DNA from: a virus
IMG/VR virus record: IMGVR_UViG_3300035670_009428
Location: 1-26,548 of that record
Reading direction: 5' to 3' (one strand)
Length of the DNA: 26,548 nucleotides
The notes under the pieces are model-generated. The model did not search any database, was not told where the DNA came from, and saw nothing but the letters and a program-made list of their open reading frames with translations. Every line of letters begins with the position of its first letter. The first letter of the stretch is position 1. The translations under genes and the position numbers were made by a program. Positions 7,271-14,001 of the stretch are shown one piece after another.

Positions 7271-7842
7271 TAGTTGTTGCCGGATGTAAAGGTCTTATAG
7301 GAAAGGCTATACACAATCATTTAGGTTGTCACGGCATAGACATAGAAACAGATGTTATACAGTATGCCAAAGATACGGACATATCTGTTTTCATAAATGC
7401 TACGTATCCGAAAACCATGGCGTCGCATATTCGCCTTTTTTTCAACACAACAGAGATATTGTGCCAAAAAAAACGCAAAATTTCTATAATCAACATGGCC
7501 TCTATATATGGAGTTATTGCCTCTAAGCCATACCTATATGAAGATACCCTTATGAGTATGCCCTCGTGGTATGGGTTTGTTAAGGCTGGAATAATCCATC
7601 ATGCTAAATTAATGACTACTGAGTACTATAAGTATGGAGTAAGGGTTAATTGCATAAGTCCTTGTGGTGTGCACGACCCAGTCAACCCGGTAAACCCAAA
7701 TTTTCTAAGCAAGGTATCGAAAATATCACCATCCGGTAAACTAATAGAGGCAAAGGATATCCTGCCTGCTATAGATTTTTTATTGCGTGATACTACCATA
7801 AGTGGTCAAAACATTATAATAGATGGGGGGTTTACGTTATGA
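7267..7842 (+). CDS. Short-chain dehydrogenase/reductase, PtmA-like
   Basis: Classical SDR with NAD(P)-binding GCKGLIG (6-12), catalytic Ser79 in NMASIYG, and the catalytic Tyr102-x3-Lys106 pair in WYGFVKAG. The C-terminal part (GVRVNCISPCGV, then FLLRDTTISGQNIIIDGG) is typical of SDRs that end with the IxVDGG motif. The overall pattern resembles PtmA-type oxidoreductases found in legionaminic-acid flagellar glycosylation clusters. At 191 residues it is some 60 shorter than usual SDRs, with the beta2-alpha3 region compressed. The substrate is not shown by the sequence; a role in precursor supply or tailoring of the nonulosonic acid is inferred from context. ATGA overlaps on both sides. Confidence 0.87.
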   Translation: MIVVAGCKGLIGKAIHNHLGCHGIDIETDVIQYAKDTDISVFINATYPKTMASHIRLFFNTTEILCQKKRKISIINMASIYGVIASKPYLYEDTLMSMPSWYGFVKAGIIHHAKLMTTEYYKYGVRVNCISPCGVHDPVNPVNPNFLSKVSKISPSGKLIEAKDILPAIDFLLRDTTISGQNIIIDGGFTL

Positions 7843-8624
7843 ATACGAGCCTAATTTTAGATGTAGGGGTAAATCATAATGGCAGTATATCACGAGCTAT
7901 AAAACTTATTGACGCCATCGCAGAAGTAGCCAATCCAAAAATCATGGCTAAATTTCAAGTGTGGAGCAACGGGCGCTTCCCAAACCTGTCTCATCTATCT
8001 TTTAGATATGCAGAATTTGAGGAACTCTTTCAATATTGTGAGAGTCGGGGCGTGCAATGGTGCGCAACCCCATTTGACATGAAGGCCATTGACTTTCTGG
8101 CGTCCCTACATATGCCTATATGGAAAATCGCAAGCGGTTTCATTACTAATTATTCGTTCATAGAAAAAGTAAACTCAGTTGCGGAAGATATAGTTCTATC
8201 AACTGGGATGGCTACTATAGATGAAATTAATAAGGCTATGCTGCATCTGGATGGCCTAAAAGTGTCTCTATTACATTGTGTGTCTGAATACCCCGCGCCA
8301 ATAAGCAGCTTAAATTTAAGGTCTATATCGTATCTAAAAGACAATTACAACGTGCCTGTAGGGTATAGTGACCATAGCGGTAACCCAAAAGTGCTACACT
8401 ACGCAGTTATAGCGGGGGCGGATATGCTAGAATGTCATATAACCGAAAGCCGCTCACTAGACGGCCCGGATCATAGGGCCTCACTTGAGGTATGCGAGCT
8501 GAAACAGACATTGCAAGAAATAGCATTTGCAGAGACCCTATGTGGCGACACTAAAAAAGCGCCTACGTATTGCGAATATTATAAAAGGGATAAGATAAGG
8601 AGTCTGATGAATGAAATATTGTAG
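7839..8624 (+). CDS. Nonulosonic acid synthase (NeuB/LegI-like), lacking the SAF domain
   Basis: Predicted to condense phosphoenolpyruvate with a six-carbon ManNAc-type sugar to give the nine-carbon acid. The TIM-barrel motifs run in family order: VGVNHNGS (9-16), AKFQ (37-40), ATPFD (76-80), KIASG (96-100), LSTGMAT (120-126), LLHCVSEYPAP (144-154), GYSDHS (175-180) and ECHITESRSLDGPDHRASLE (198-217). At 261 residues it is about 75-90 shorter than NeuB, LegI or PseI. The reduction comes from a shortened loop between AKFQ and ATPFD and from the complete absence of the C-terminal antifreeze-like SAF domain that normally caps the partner active site. The following gene begins before the stop, so no SAF remnant is hidden downstream. 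Confidence 0.93.
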   Translation: MNTSLILDVGVNHNGSISRAIKLIDAIAEVANPKIMAKFQVWSNGRFPNLSHLSFRYAEFEELFQYCESRGVQWCATPFDMKAIDFLASLHMPIWKIASGFITNYSFIEKVNSVAEDIVLSTGMATIDEINKAMLHLDGLKVSLLHCVSEYPAPISSLNLRSISYLKDNYNVPVGYSDHSGNPKVLHYAVIAGADMLECHITESRSLDGPDHRASLEVCELKQTLQEIAFAETLCGDTKKAPTYCEYYKRDKIRSLMNEIL

Positions 8625-9696
8625 CCGATGCGTGACACCGGATACCCGCCCACGCTTAACGTTCGACGCTGATGGCGTATGTAGTGCCTGCCAATGGCAT
8701 GATAAGAAGCAAACAAGCATTGCCTGGAACGTTCAACTGGATACGTTAGGCACATTGTGCGACCAGCATAGACGGATTGACGGCCGTTTTGATATAATCG
8801 TGCCATGCAGTGGGGGCAAAGACGGGTCGTATGTAGCAAACATAATGAAACATATTTTTCATATGAACCCGCTTTGCATAACATTCGCTCCCCAAATTCA
8901 AACCCGTATAGGGCGTATTAACCTGGAGAACTTCAAGCAGAGTGGGTATAGCCATCTAACCGTCCAGCCTAATTCTGACATATACAAGGCGTATTCTAAA
9001 CGCTCTTTTGTAGATAGGGGTATGCCTAAGCAGCCCTTCGTAACAGGGATATCTACTTCTATCTTACGCCTTGCAGAACTGTTTGACATTAATTTCGTTA
9101 TGTATGGCGAACAAGGAGAACTAGAATACGGTGGTAACGCTAACTACATAGAGAAGTTTAATAGGGAGTTTCTACTGCAAGTATACTACGAAGGTGAGGA
9201 CCCTAGCAAATATGGCTATTGGTGGCAACTACCTAGCCAGAAATCACTTGACAACATAACAGCTACTTGGTATTCCCTCTACGAAGACTGGGACCCACAG
9301 CGCCACGCTTTAGAAGCTAAAGAGAAATTCAACTTGGTAATGACTGTTGGCGGTAGTATAGGAACATTCACAAACTACGCCCAATTAGACGATGTTATGC
9401 AGGACTTGCATGCGTATATGATGTTTCTTAAATTCGGGTTCGGTCGTTGCACGTCTGACGCTTCTATAGAGATAAGACGCGGACGTATGACCAGAGAGGA
9501 AGGCGTCAAAGTAGTTAAAGTCCTAGATGGCATATTTCCGTTAGAGTATCTAGATTACTACCTAGAATATTTCGACATGAGCAAACCAGATTTTTATGCT
9601 GTATTAGATAAACACGCTAACAAAGCACTTCTTACAAAAACTAATTTGGACAATAGGCCCTATGTGCTTAATGATGTTGTGTCTCAAAGGCTTTAA
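8611..9696 (+). CDS. N-acetyl sugar amidotransferase (PseA/WbpG-like)
   Basis: Predicted ATP-dependent synthase that converts an acetamido group to an acetamidino group on a sugar, as PseA does for pseudaminic acid and WbpG for a mannuronic acid derivative. The N-terminal zinc knuckle has Cys4 and Cys7 in YCSRCVTPDTRP plus Cys24 and Cys27 in GVCSACQ. The PP-loop ATP site is PCSGGKDGSY (65-74). Further conserved blocks include GEQGELEYGG and, near the C-terminus, the IEIRRGRMTREEG stretch. At 361 residues it is nearly full length. WbpG-type enzymes need an ammonia donor; the next gene is a glutamine amidotransferase domain and could provide it. It overlaps the synthase by 14 nt and the next gene by 35 nt. 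Confidence 0.93.
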   Translation: MKYCSRCVTPDTRPRLTFDADGVCSACQWHDKKQTSIAWNVQLDTLGTLCDQHRRIDGRFDIIVPCSGGKDGSYVANIMKHIFHMNPLCITFAPQIQTRIGRINLENFKQSGYSHLTVQPNSDIYKAYSKRSFVDRGMPKQPFVTGISTSILRLAELFDINFVMYGEQGELEYGGNANYIEKFNREFLLQVYYEGEDPSKYGYWWQLPSQKSLDNITATWYSLYEDWDPQRHALEAKEKFNLVMTVGGSIGTFTNYAQLDDVMQDLHAYMMFLKFGFGRCTSDASIEIRRGRMTREEGVKVVKVLDGIFPLEYLDYYLEYFDMSKPDFYAVLDKHANKALLTKTNLDNRPYVLNDVVSQRL

Positions 9697-10345
9697 ACTG
9701 CCTGATCTAAATAGAATCATATCAACTAATCCCGATGGTTTGGGCTTACTATACTCGGATAACGGCCTTAAACTCATTAAGACTTACCCCAAGGATTCCT
9801 TGTATAACCACAAGGTTTCTGAAATATTTCATCTGCTACCCTTCCTCCCGACGCCGTTCTTGCTTCACTTTAGAACGGCGTCCTCCTCCCCTATAGACTA
9901 CAAGAACACACAGCCCTTACTAATATCTGAAACCTTAGGCTTCGCTCATAATGGAAACTTGATAGGGTTTGATGGCGGGTTATCGGATTCGGTCCAGTTT
10001 GCCCTATGTTTAAAAGACAATTGCATTCTGACTAAGATAGAAAGAATCGCTAAACTAAACTTCTCTAAAATGGTATTATTTACCCCGGCATCTTACGTCT
10101 TAATAAATCGAGAGTTGTGGCAATTTAAAGACAACGTGTATTATTCCAATAGTGGTCTTGATAACTACTACGGCTATGGGTATAGTGGCGTGTATTCAGG
10201 GGCGAAGCCCACAAGTGGTGTTACGTCACCGTTTATATTCAGAGATCCGTCTAAATGGCGCATGTGTGAAAGATGTGGAGACTTTTACTTGATGGCAGAT
10301 AACTACTGCAAACCCTGTGGAGCACTTAATGACCTATGCACATAA
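9662..10345 (+). CDS. Stand-alone class II glutamine amidotransferase (Ntn hydrolase) with C-terminal zinc ribbon
   Basis: Predicted glutaminase that releases ammonia from glutamine. Starting at ATG 9662 puts Cys at position 2, the N-terminal nucleophile of the Gn-AT II fold once Met is removed; this decides the start even though it lies 35 nt inside the preceding gene. Family motifs follow: NPDGLGLLY (23-31), LLHFRTASS (67-75), LGFAHNGNL (92-100) and SDSVQFA (108-114). The C-terminus carries Cys202, Cys205, Cys216 and Cys219 as a likely zinc ribbon. There is no synthetase domain, so it should act with a partner; the adjacent amidotransferase is the natural candidate. Small proteins of this type also occur in phages in other contexts, so pairing is inference. 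Confidence 0.85.
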   Translation: MCLMMLCLKGFKLPDLNRIISTNPDGLGLLYSDNGLKLIKTYPKDSLYNHKVSEIFHLLPFLPTPFLLHFRTASSSPIDYKNTQPLLISETLGFAHNGNLIGFDGGLSDSVQFALCLKDNCILTKIERIAKLNFSKMVLFTPASYVLINRELWQFKDNVYYSNSGLDNYYGYGYSGVYSGAKPTSGVTSPFIFRDPSKWRMCERCGDFYLMADNYCKPCGALNDLCT

Positions 10346-11109
10346 AAATACCTTTCCAATCTAGTTACTACACTTCTAATGCAATTATCATAACTGGTGT
10401 TGGCAGAAGCGGAACATCTATACTAGGCAAATTAATTGGCAGTATGCGTAATACTGTATATCTTTACGAACCAATAATAATGAAATACGCCTATAAACTC
10501 AATAGGGCGGTGCTCCGAACTATACTTTTCGAGGACTACATACTACCAACTTTGCAGTATCGCGGCAACACGAATGACACAGATGATTCTTTTATGGGTC
10601 ATTACTGTGTTGACCCCGAGCGAAAACTACTACGGCGACGACTAGACGCTATTAGATACTATAAAAACAATAAGATCGTTCCTGTAATAAAGTCTAATGA
10701 GTGTCAGCATTTGGCAGAGAAATACCGCAAGATATTCCCTAAAAGTCGAATAGTGCATATCGTTAGAAACAGAGAGAGTGTAGTCAAATCTGCTTTGCTA
10801 CGCGAATGGTACACAGACAAATATTTAAAGACTATGATAGAGCCTACCTTACGTTTTGCCCCTGTGTTTATCCGCAACCCCATAGACTTTAAGCATGCGG
10901 ACACTAGAAGTAGAGTAGAAATGGTTTATGACGACTTGTTAAGCTACAATTACTTTTATGACCTAACTATAAAATACGAAGAACTATGTGCAAATCCCGA
11001 AAAAATTACTATGGATATCGCAAGCAGTTTAAACTTACAACCATCAGAAAAGACACATGAGCATATTAAAAAGATTAAAAACCATACGGATATCAACCGC
11101 TCTACCTGA
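10336..11109 (+). CDS. Sulfotransferase (PAPS-dependent) family protein
   Basis: Predicted to transfer sulfate from PAPS to a hydroxyl or amino group. The 5'-phosphosulfate loop is ITGVGRSGTSILGKL (19-33), and the 3'-phosphate site is SRIVHIVRNRESVVKSAL with Arg144 and Ser148. Near the C-terminus IKYEELCANPEK matches the conserved YEDL(x)xxP segment of bacterial sulfotransferases. The length of 257 residues is normal. No signal peptide or transmembrane segment is seen, so it acts in the host cytoplasm. As the last enzyme of the sugar block it may sulfate the nonulosonic acid or the glycan carrying it; the acceptor is unknown. It overlaps the glutaminase by 10 nt, and the small membrane protein gene begins 53 nt before its stop. 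Confidence 0.9.
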   Translation: MHIKIPFQSSYYTSNAIIITGVGRSGTSILGKLIGSMRNTVYLYEPIIMKYAYKLNRAVLRTILFEDYILPTLQYRGNTNDTDDSFMGHYCVDPERKLLRRRLDAIRYYKNNKIVPVIKSNECQHLAEKYRKIFPKSRIVHIVRNRESVVKSALLREWYTDKYLKTMIEPTLRFAPVFIRNPIDFKHADTRSRVEMVYDDLLSYNYFYDLTIKYEELCANPEKITMDIASSLNLQPSEKTHEHIKKIKNHTDINRST

Positions 11110-11236
11110 TATATTTGCTGCTGCCGGTTTAATTTTTATATGGACTGGGCTTAGCCAATATGATATTATAATAGCGGAGACAACTGTTGGGGCTATATTT
11201 CTAATTTTGGGTATTATTGGAGGCTTAAAAAAATGA
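11057..11236 (+). CDS. Small two-helix membrane protein before portal (59 residues)
   Basis: An ATG at 11057 opens a 59-residue frame ending in TGA at 11234-11236. A short basic N-terminus (MSILKRLKTIRIS) is followed by two hydrophobic stretches, about residues 19-32 (IFAAAGLIFIWTGL) and 43-57 (TVGAIFLILGIIGGL), and a Lys-Lys end. Small proteins with this layout commonly sit directly before portal in HK97-like phages; their function is not established. The gene fills the only apparent gap in the + strand chain (11110-11232): it overlaps the sulfotransferase by 53 nt and its stop overlaps the portal ATG (ATGA). GGAGG inside its last codons, nine bases before the portal ATG, serves as portal ribosome binding site. 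Confidence 0.83.
   Translation: MSILKRLKTIRISTALPDIFAAAGLIFIWTGLSQYDIIIAETTVGAIFLILGIIGGLKK
11219..11223 (+). promoter_or_regulatory. Ribosome binding site of portal, inside the small membrane protein gene
   Basis: GGAGG at 11219-11223 lies nine bases before the portal ATG at 11233. It is encoded within the Gly-Gly codons at the end of the upstream small protein. Confidence 0.75.
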
Positions 11237-12450
11237 TTCTCACTAGTCTATTTGAGAAAAGAGAAAACCTATCCCGCCCCACAGATAGCTTTATTAGCCT
11301 ATTCGGACAAGGGACGCATACCAATCAGATAATAAATCCAGACATAGCAATGAAAAGCAGCGCTATATTTGGTGGCATCCGTGTGATAGCCGAATCTGCG
11401 GCATCCCTGCCGTTACATTTGTTCAAGCGAACGATTAACGGAAAAGAGAAAGCATTGTCTCACCCACTATACCATGTTCTGCACACAAAACCCAACCCCT
11501 ATATGGGTGCCATGGCTTTTCGTGAAGCCCTGATCACCCAGATGTATCTATACGGCACCGCTTACGCTGAGATAGAACGCAATGTTAATGCTGTTGTTGG
11601 GCTATACCCACTCCTGTCAAAAAACATGCGCATGAGTCTGGTAGGCGATAAGTATCTGTATCTGTATACTATCAAAGGCAAAGAATACATACTTGATGAC
11701 TCACGTATATTTAGGATATCCGGGTTTAGTAGCACGGGGTTAGTAGGATACAGCCCTATCTTACAAGGCAAAGAGGCCATAGCACTGTCTATGGCATTGG
11801 AAGAATACGCAGCCCGATTTTTTGGAAACGGGGCAAAGCCCGCCTCCGTGTTAGAACATCCTGGGGAGCTTAGTAGCAAAGCCAAAGAGAATTTAAGACG
11901 TGCCTGGGCGGAGCAGCATCAAGGGCTAAGCAACGCGCATAGGATGGCCGTATTAGAGGAAGGGATGAAGCTGCATGAATACGGCATAAACCCAGACGAA
12001 GCACAGGCTATTGACGCGCGTAAATTCCAAATAGAGGAGGTATGTAGATTGCTAAACATACCACCTCATATGCTGAAACACCTAGATAAAGCGTCCTTCT
12101 CTAACATTGAGAAGCAATCACTTGAATTTGTTCAATACTGCCTTATGGGGTTATTAGTTAGAATAGAACAAGCACTTACAACTCAGTTATTAACCGACAA
12201 AGAGATTAAAAAGTATTACTTCGAGCATAATATAAAAGGCTTGCTACGCGCAGATGTTAAGACCCAAAATGAGGCCTACGCACTAGGGCGCCAATGGGGC
12301 TACTTAAGCGTTAATGATATTCGAGAAATGGAGAATGAAAACAAAATTGCTAACGGGGATGTCTATTTACAGCCTATGAATATGGTTGATTCCAAACTGT
12401 CAGCAGATAGCTTCCAGGATGAAGATGTCGAGACGGTAGATGCAAATTAG
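11233..12450 (+). CDS. Phage portal protein, HK97 family
   Basis: Dodecameric ring protein at the special vertex of the capsid through which DNA enters and leaves. The 405-residue protein has the usual length and the family layout: an N-terminal segment with AMKSSAIFGGIRVIAESAAS, then LPLHLFKR and HPLYHVLHTKPNPYM, followed by MYLYGTAYAEI in the clip/wing region. It continues with a YAARFFGNGAKPA stretch and ends with the stem/crown region containing EEVCRLLNIPPHMLKHL and an acidic tail. It marks the point where structural genes resume after the sugar block. It begins with an ATGA overlap and shares 11 nt with the following head morphogenesis gene. Confidence 0.95.
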   Translation: MILTSLFEKRENLSRPTDSFISLFGQGTHTNQIINPDIAMKSSAIFGGIRVIAESAASLPLHLFKRTINGKEKALSHPLYHVLHTKPNPYMGAMAFREALITQMYLYGTAYAEIERNVNAVVGLYPLLSKNMRMSLVGDKYLYLYTIKGKEYILDDSRIFRISGFSSTGLVGYSPILQGKEAIALSMALEEYAARFFGNGAKPASVLEHPGELSSKAKENLRRAWAEQHQGLSNAHRMAVLEEGMKLHEYGINPDEAQAIDARKFQIEEVCRLLNIPPHMLKHLDKASFSNIEKQSLEFVQYCLMGLLVRIEQALTTQLLTDKEIKKYYFEHNIKGLLRADVKTQNEAYALGRQWGYLSVNDIREMENENKIANGDVYLQPMNMVDSKLSADSFQDEDVETVDAN

Positions 12451-13267
12451 TAGATTCATAGCCGGACAGGCGCGTATCTATAATACCTACATGCCGCAAA
12501 TAAAAAGAGCGTTGTCTAAGGTAGTTCATAAAGAAGTGTCTAATGTAGCTAGTATGATAACGGATAGCGCCCGGCAACTCCCCTCCCCTAAGACCTTGAA
12601 AACCTCTATTAATCTAAATGACTTTCAGCTAGAACTAATAGAAATGTATAGGACTATGCCCGCTTATGTAGACCGACGGGTTAGAGGGGTATTTACTGCT
12701 CTGCTAGAAGCCTCAAACGTATTTGCCAGCGCCCAGTTTAGTGATGCGGTTTGGGCGCTAGACACGTTTTTAGACGATTACTTGGAACTATTTTCAAGTC
12801 GCTATACTTACTCCTCCCTTAATCAGCTGCTGCAAATAGTCAAGGGGGTTACAGCGGAAACCGCCCCTGCTGAAGTGTATAGGCGCCTAAGTGAATGGCT
12901 GGCAAACCGGGCAACTAAAGTCGCCAGGGATGAAACTATACGGTTGATGAATGCCACTAACGTTGCGACTTGGCGGCAAATTGGGGTTTCCAAACTTCGT
13001 TGGCAAACTACTGGGGCCAAAAACTGTCCTTGTTGTGACGCACTTAATGGGATGGTAATTTCAATTGAGAGCTATTTTATAGATACAGGCCAGGTTATAT
13101 ACGCAAAATATGAAACAAAAGACCGAAAAGGAAAAGCTATGGCGTTAAAACCAGGTAGGAAATCGCATCCCCCCTTACATAGGGGCTGCAATTGCGTAGT
13201 AGTTCCGACGGAAGATGTAATAACTGTAAAAGATCCTAAAGTTATCTATACACCAAATGAGCGCTAA
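12440..13267 (+). CDS. Head morphogenesis protein, Mu gpF / SPP1 gp7-like
   Basis: Minor head protein that typically associates with portal and takes part in prohead assembly or DNA delivery. The N-terminal two thirds of this 275-residue protein are helical. The C-terminal Mu F domain is recognisable by ARDETIRLMNATNVATWRQ followed by RWQTTGAKNCPCCDALNG and the terminal Cys/His signature SHPPLHRGCNCVVVP. The Cys and His residues in these two blocks probably bind a metal. The place directly after portal is the usual one. It overlaps portal by 11 nt and the next small gene by 11 nt. Confidence 0.9.
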   Translation: MQISRFIAGQARIYNTYMPQIKRALSKVVHKEVSNVASMITDSARQLPSPKTLKTSINLNDFQLELIEMYRTMPAYVDRRVRGVFTALLEASNVFASAQFSDAVWALDTFLDDYLELFSSRYTYSSLNQLLQIVKGVTAETAPAEVYRRLSEWLANRATKVARDETIRLMNATNVATWRQIGVSKLRWQTTGAKNCPCCDALNGMVISIESYFIDTGQVIYAKYETKDRKGKAMALKPGRKSHPPLHRGCNCVVVPTEDVITVKDPKVIYTPNER

Positions 13268-13484
13268 AGTTAAAGACATTATTAATACCTGGCTTAAAGA
13301 GGGTAAAACAGGTTCCATAAATATAGAGCCTGTTGGCGCTGATATACGGGTTACTATAACTGAAACATGCGCCCCGTCCGACCTTAACAGCATATCTGTC
13401 AATAATCATATACAGATTAACGTTTTTAAAGGCGGCATAGGGAATGTTAACATAAGACATATATACGATATAAAAAATGATTAA
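13257..13484 (+). CDS. Unknown 75-residue protein
   Basis: Not recognised. The predicted protein begins with a short helix (MSAKVKDIINTWLKEGK) and continues as probable beta strands (SINIEPVGADIRVTI, then HIQINVFKGGIGNVNIRHI). There is no signal peptide, membrane segment or metal-binding pattern. It is supported as a gene by its fit into the overlapping chain: the ATG at 13257 lies within the end of the head morphogenesis gene, and the next gene begins 8 nt before its stop. Confidence 0.7.
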   Translation: MSAKVKDIINTWLKEGKTGSINIEPVGADIRVTITETCAPSDLNSISVNNHIQINVFKGGIGNVNIRHIYDIKND

Positions 13485-14001
13485 CATATCCTCCCTGCTG
13501 GATAACTATAATTCTGCCTGTAATACCAGATATCGCAGCATAACCACGCTGCTAGAAACAGAATACAGACACTCTTGCACCTCAGTCAACGAGATAGCCG
13601 AACGGTTACAGGTTAACCTCGTGCACCTATACAAACTAATAGACTCCCACACCACTAGCAGAAGAAGCCGTTCGGAGCGGGCAGACGCATATTGGGAGTG
13701 GTTGAAGTGCAAACACAATGGCAACGGCTCCCTAAAAGACTGGTTGCGGAGTCTGTATGAGCAGCATAAAACCTTTGAAAGTGTGGGCAGAATAATTTAC
13801 GTAAGCGGTGGAGCCGTGCGCCGCAAATTTAAAAAGTTGGGGCTATCCCCGTTGCCTAAAGGATGCAGAGCATACACTAACTGGAAGTATAAACAAATAA
13901 ACGCACTACTTAGAGATGGAGCTTCCGATACCGTGATAATGAATCAAGTAAGATGCTCAAAAACATATATTTGTCATCTCCGGCGAAAGCTCAATGTTTG
14001 A
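13477..14001 (+). CDS. DNA-binding protein with up to three helix-turn-helix-like segments
   Basis: Predicted DNA-binding protein of 174 residues. Three segments look like helix-turn-helix motifs: residues 35-56 (TSVNEIAERLQVNLVHLYKL), about 86-122 (LKDWLRSLYEQHKTF, then VSGGAVRRKFKKLGL) and about 142-173 (NALLRDGAS, then CSKTYICHLRRKL). The protein is basic, with RRSRSER between the first and second segments. It could be a regulator, a DNA-tethering packaging accessory or a component of an unknown system; no enzyme domain is seen. It is the last gene of the + strand chain and its end overlaps the end of the oppositely oriented gene by 11 nt. Start chosen at ATG 13477, 8 nt before the stop of the preceding gene. 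Confidence 0.75.
   Translation: MINISSLLDNYNSACNTRYRSITTLLETEYRHSCTSVNEIAERLQVNLVHLYKLIDSHTTSRRSRSERADAYWEWLKCKHNGNGSLKDWLRSLYEQHKTFESVGRIIYVSGGAVRRKFKKLGLSPLPKGCRAYTNWKYKQINALLRDGASDTVIMNQVRCSKTYICHLRRKLNV

Noticed and set aside
8560-8900. Hidden SAF domain of the synthase displaced by a frameshift
   Set aside because: The downstream DNA is fully used by the amidotransferase gene in another frame, starting with its conserved zinc knuckle; no SAF-like sequence is visible in the synthase frame after the stop.
9662-9680. Later start codons (9671 or 9674) for the glutamine amidotransferase
   Set aside because: Only the start at 9662 places Cys at position 2 with the usual distance to the NPDGLG motif; later starts would lose the N-terminal nucleophile.
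2336-11109. Bacterial chromosomal fragment or assembly chimera between two phage parts
   Set aside because: Both borders are coding overlaps (ATGA with terL; the sulfotransferase overlaps the pre-portal membrane protein, which overlaps portal), the peptidase inside is phage-like, and the enzymes are shortened. A chimera would rarely join in such precise overlaps.
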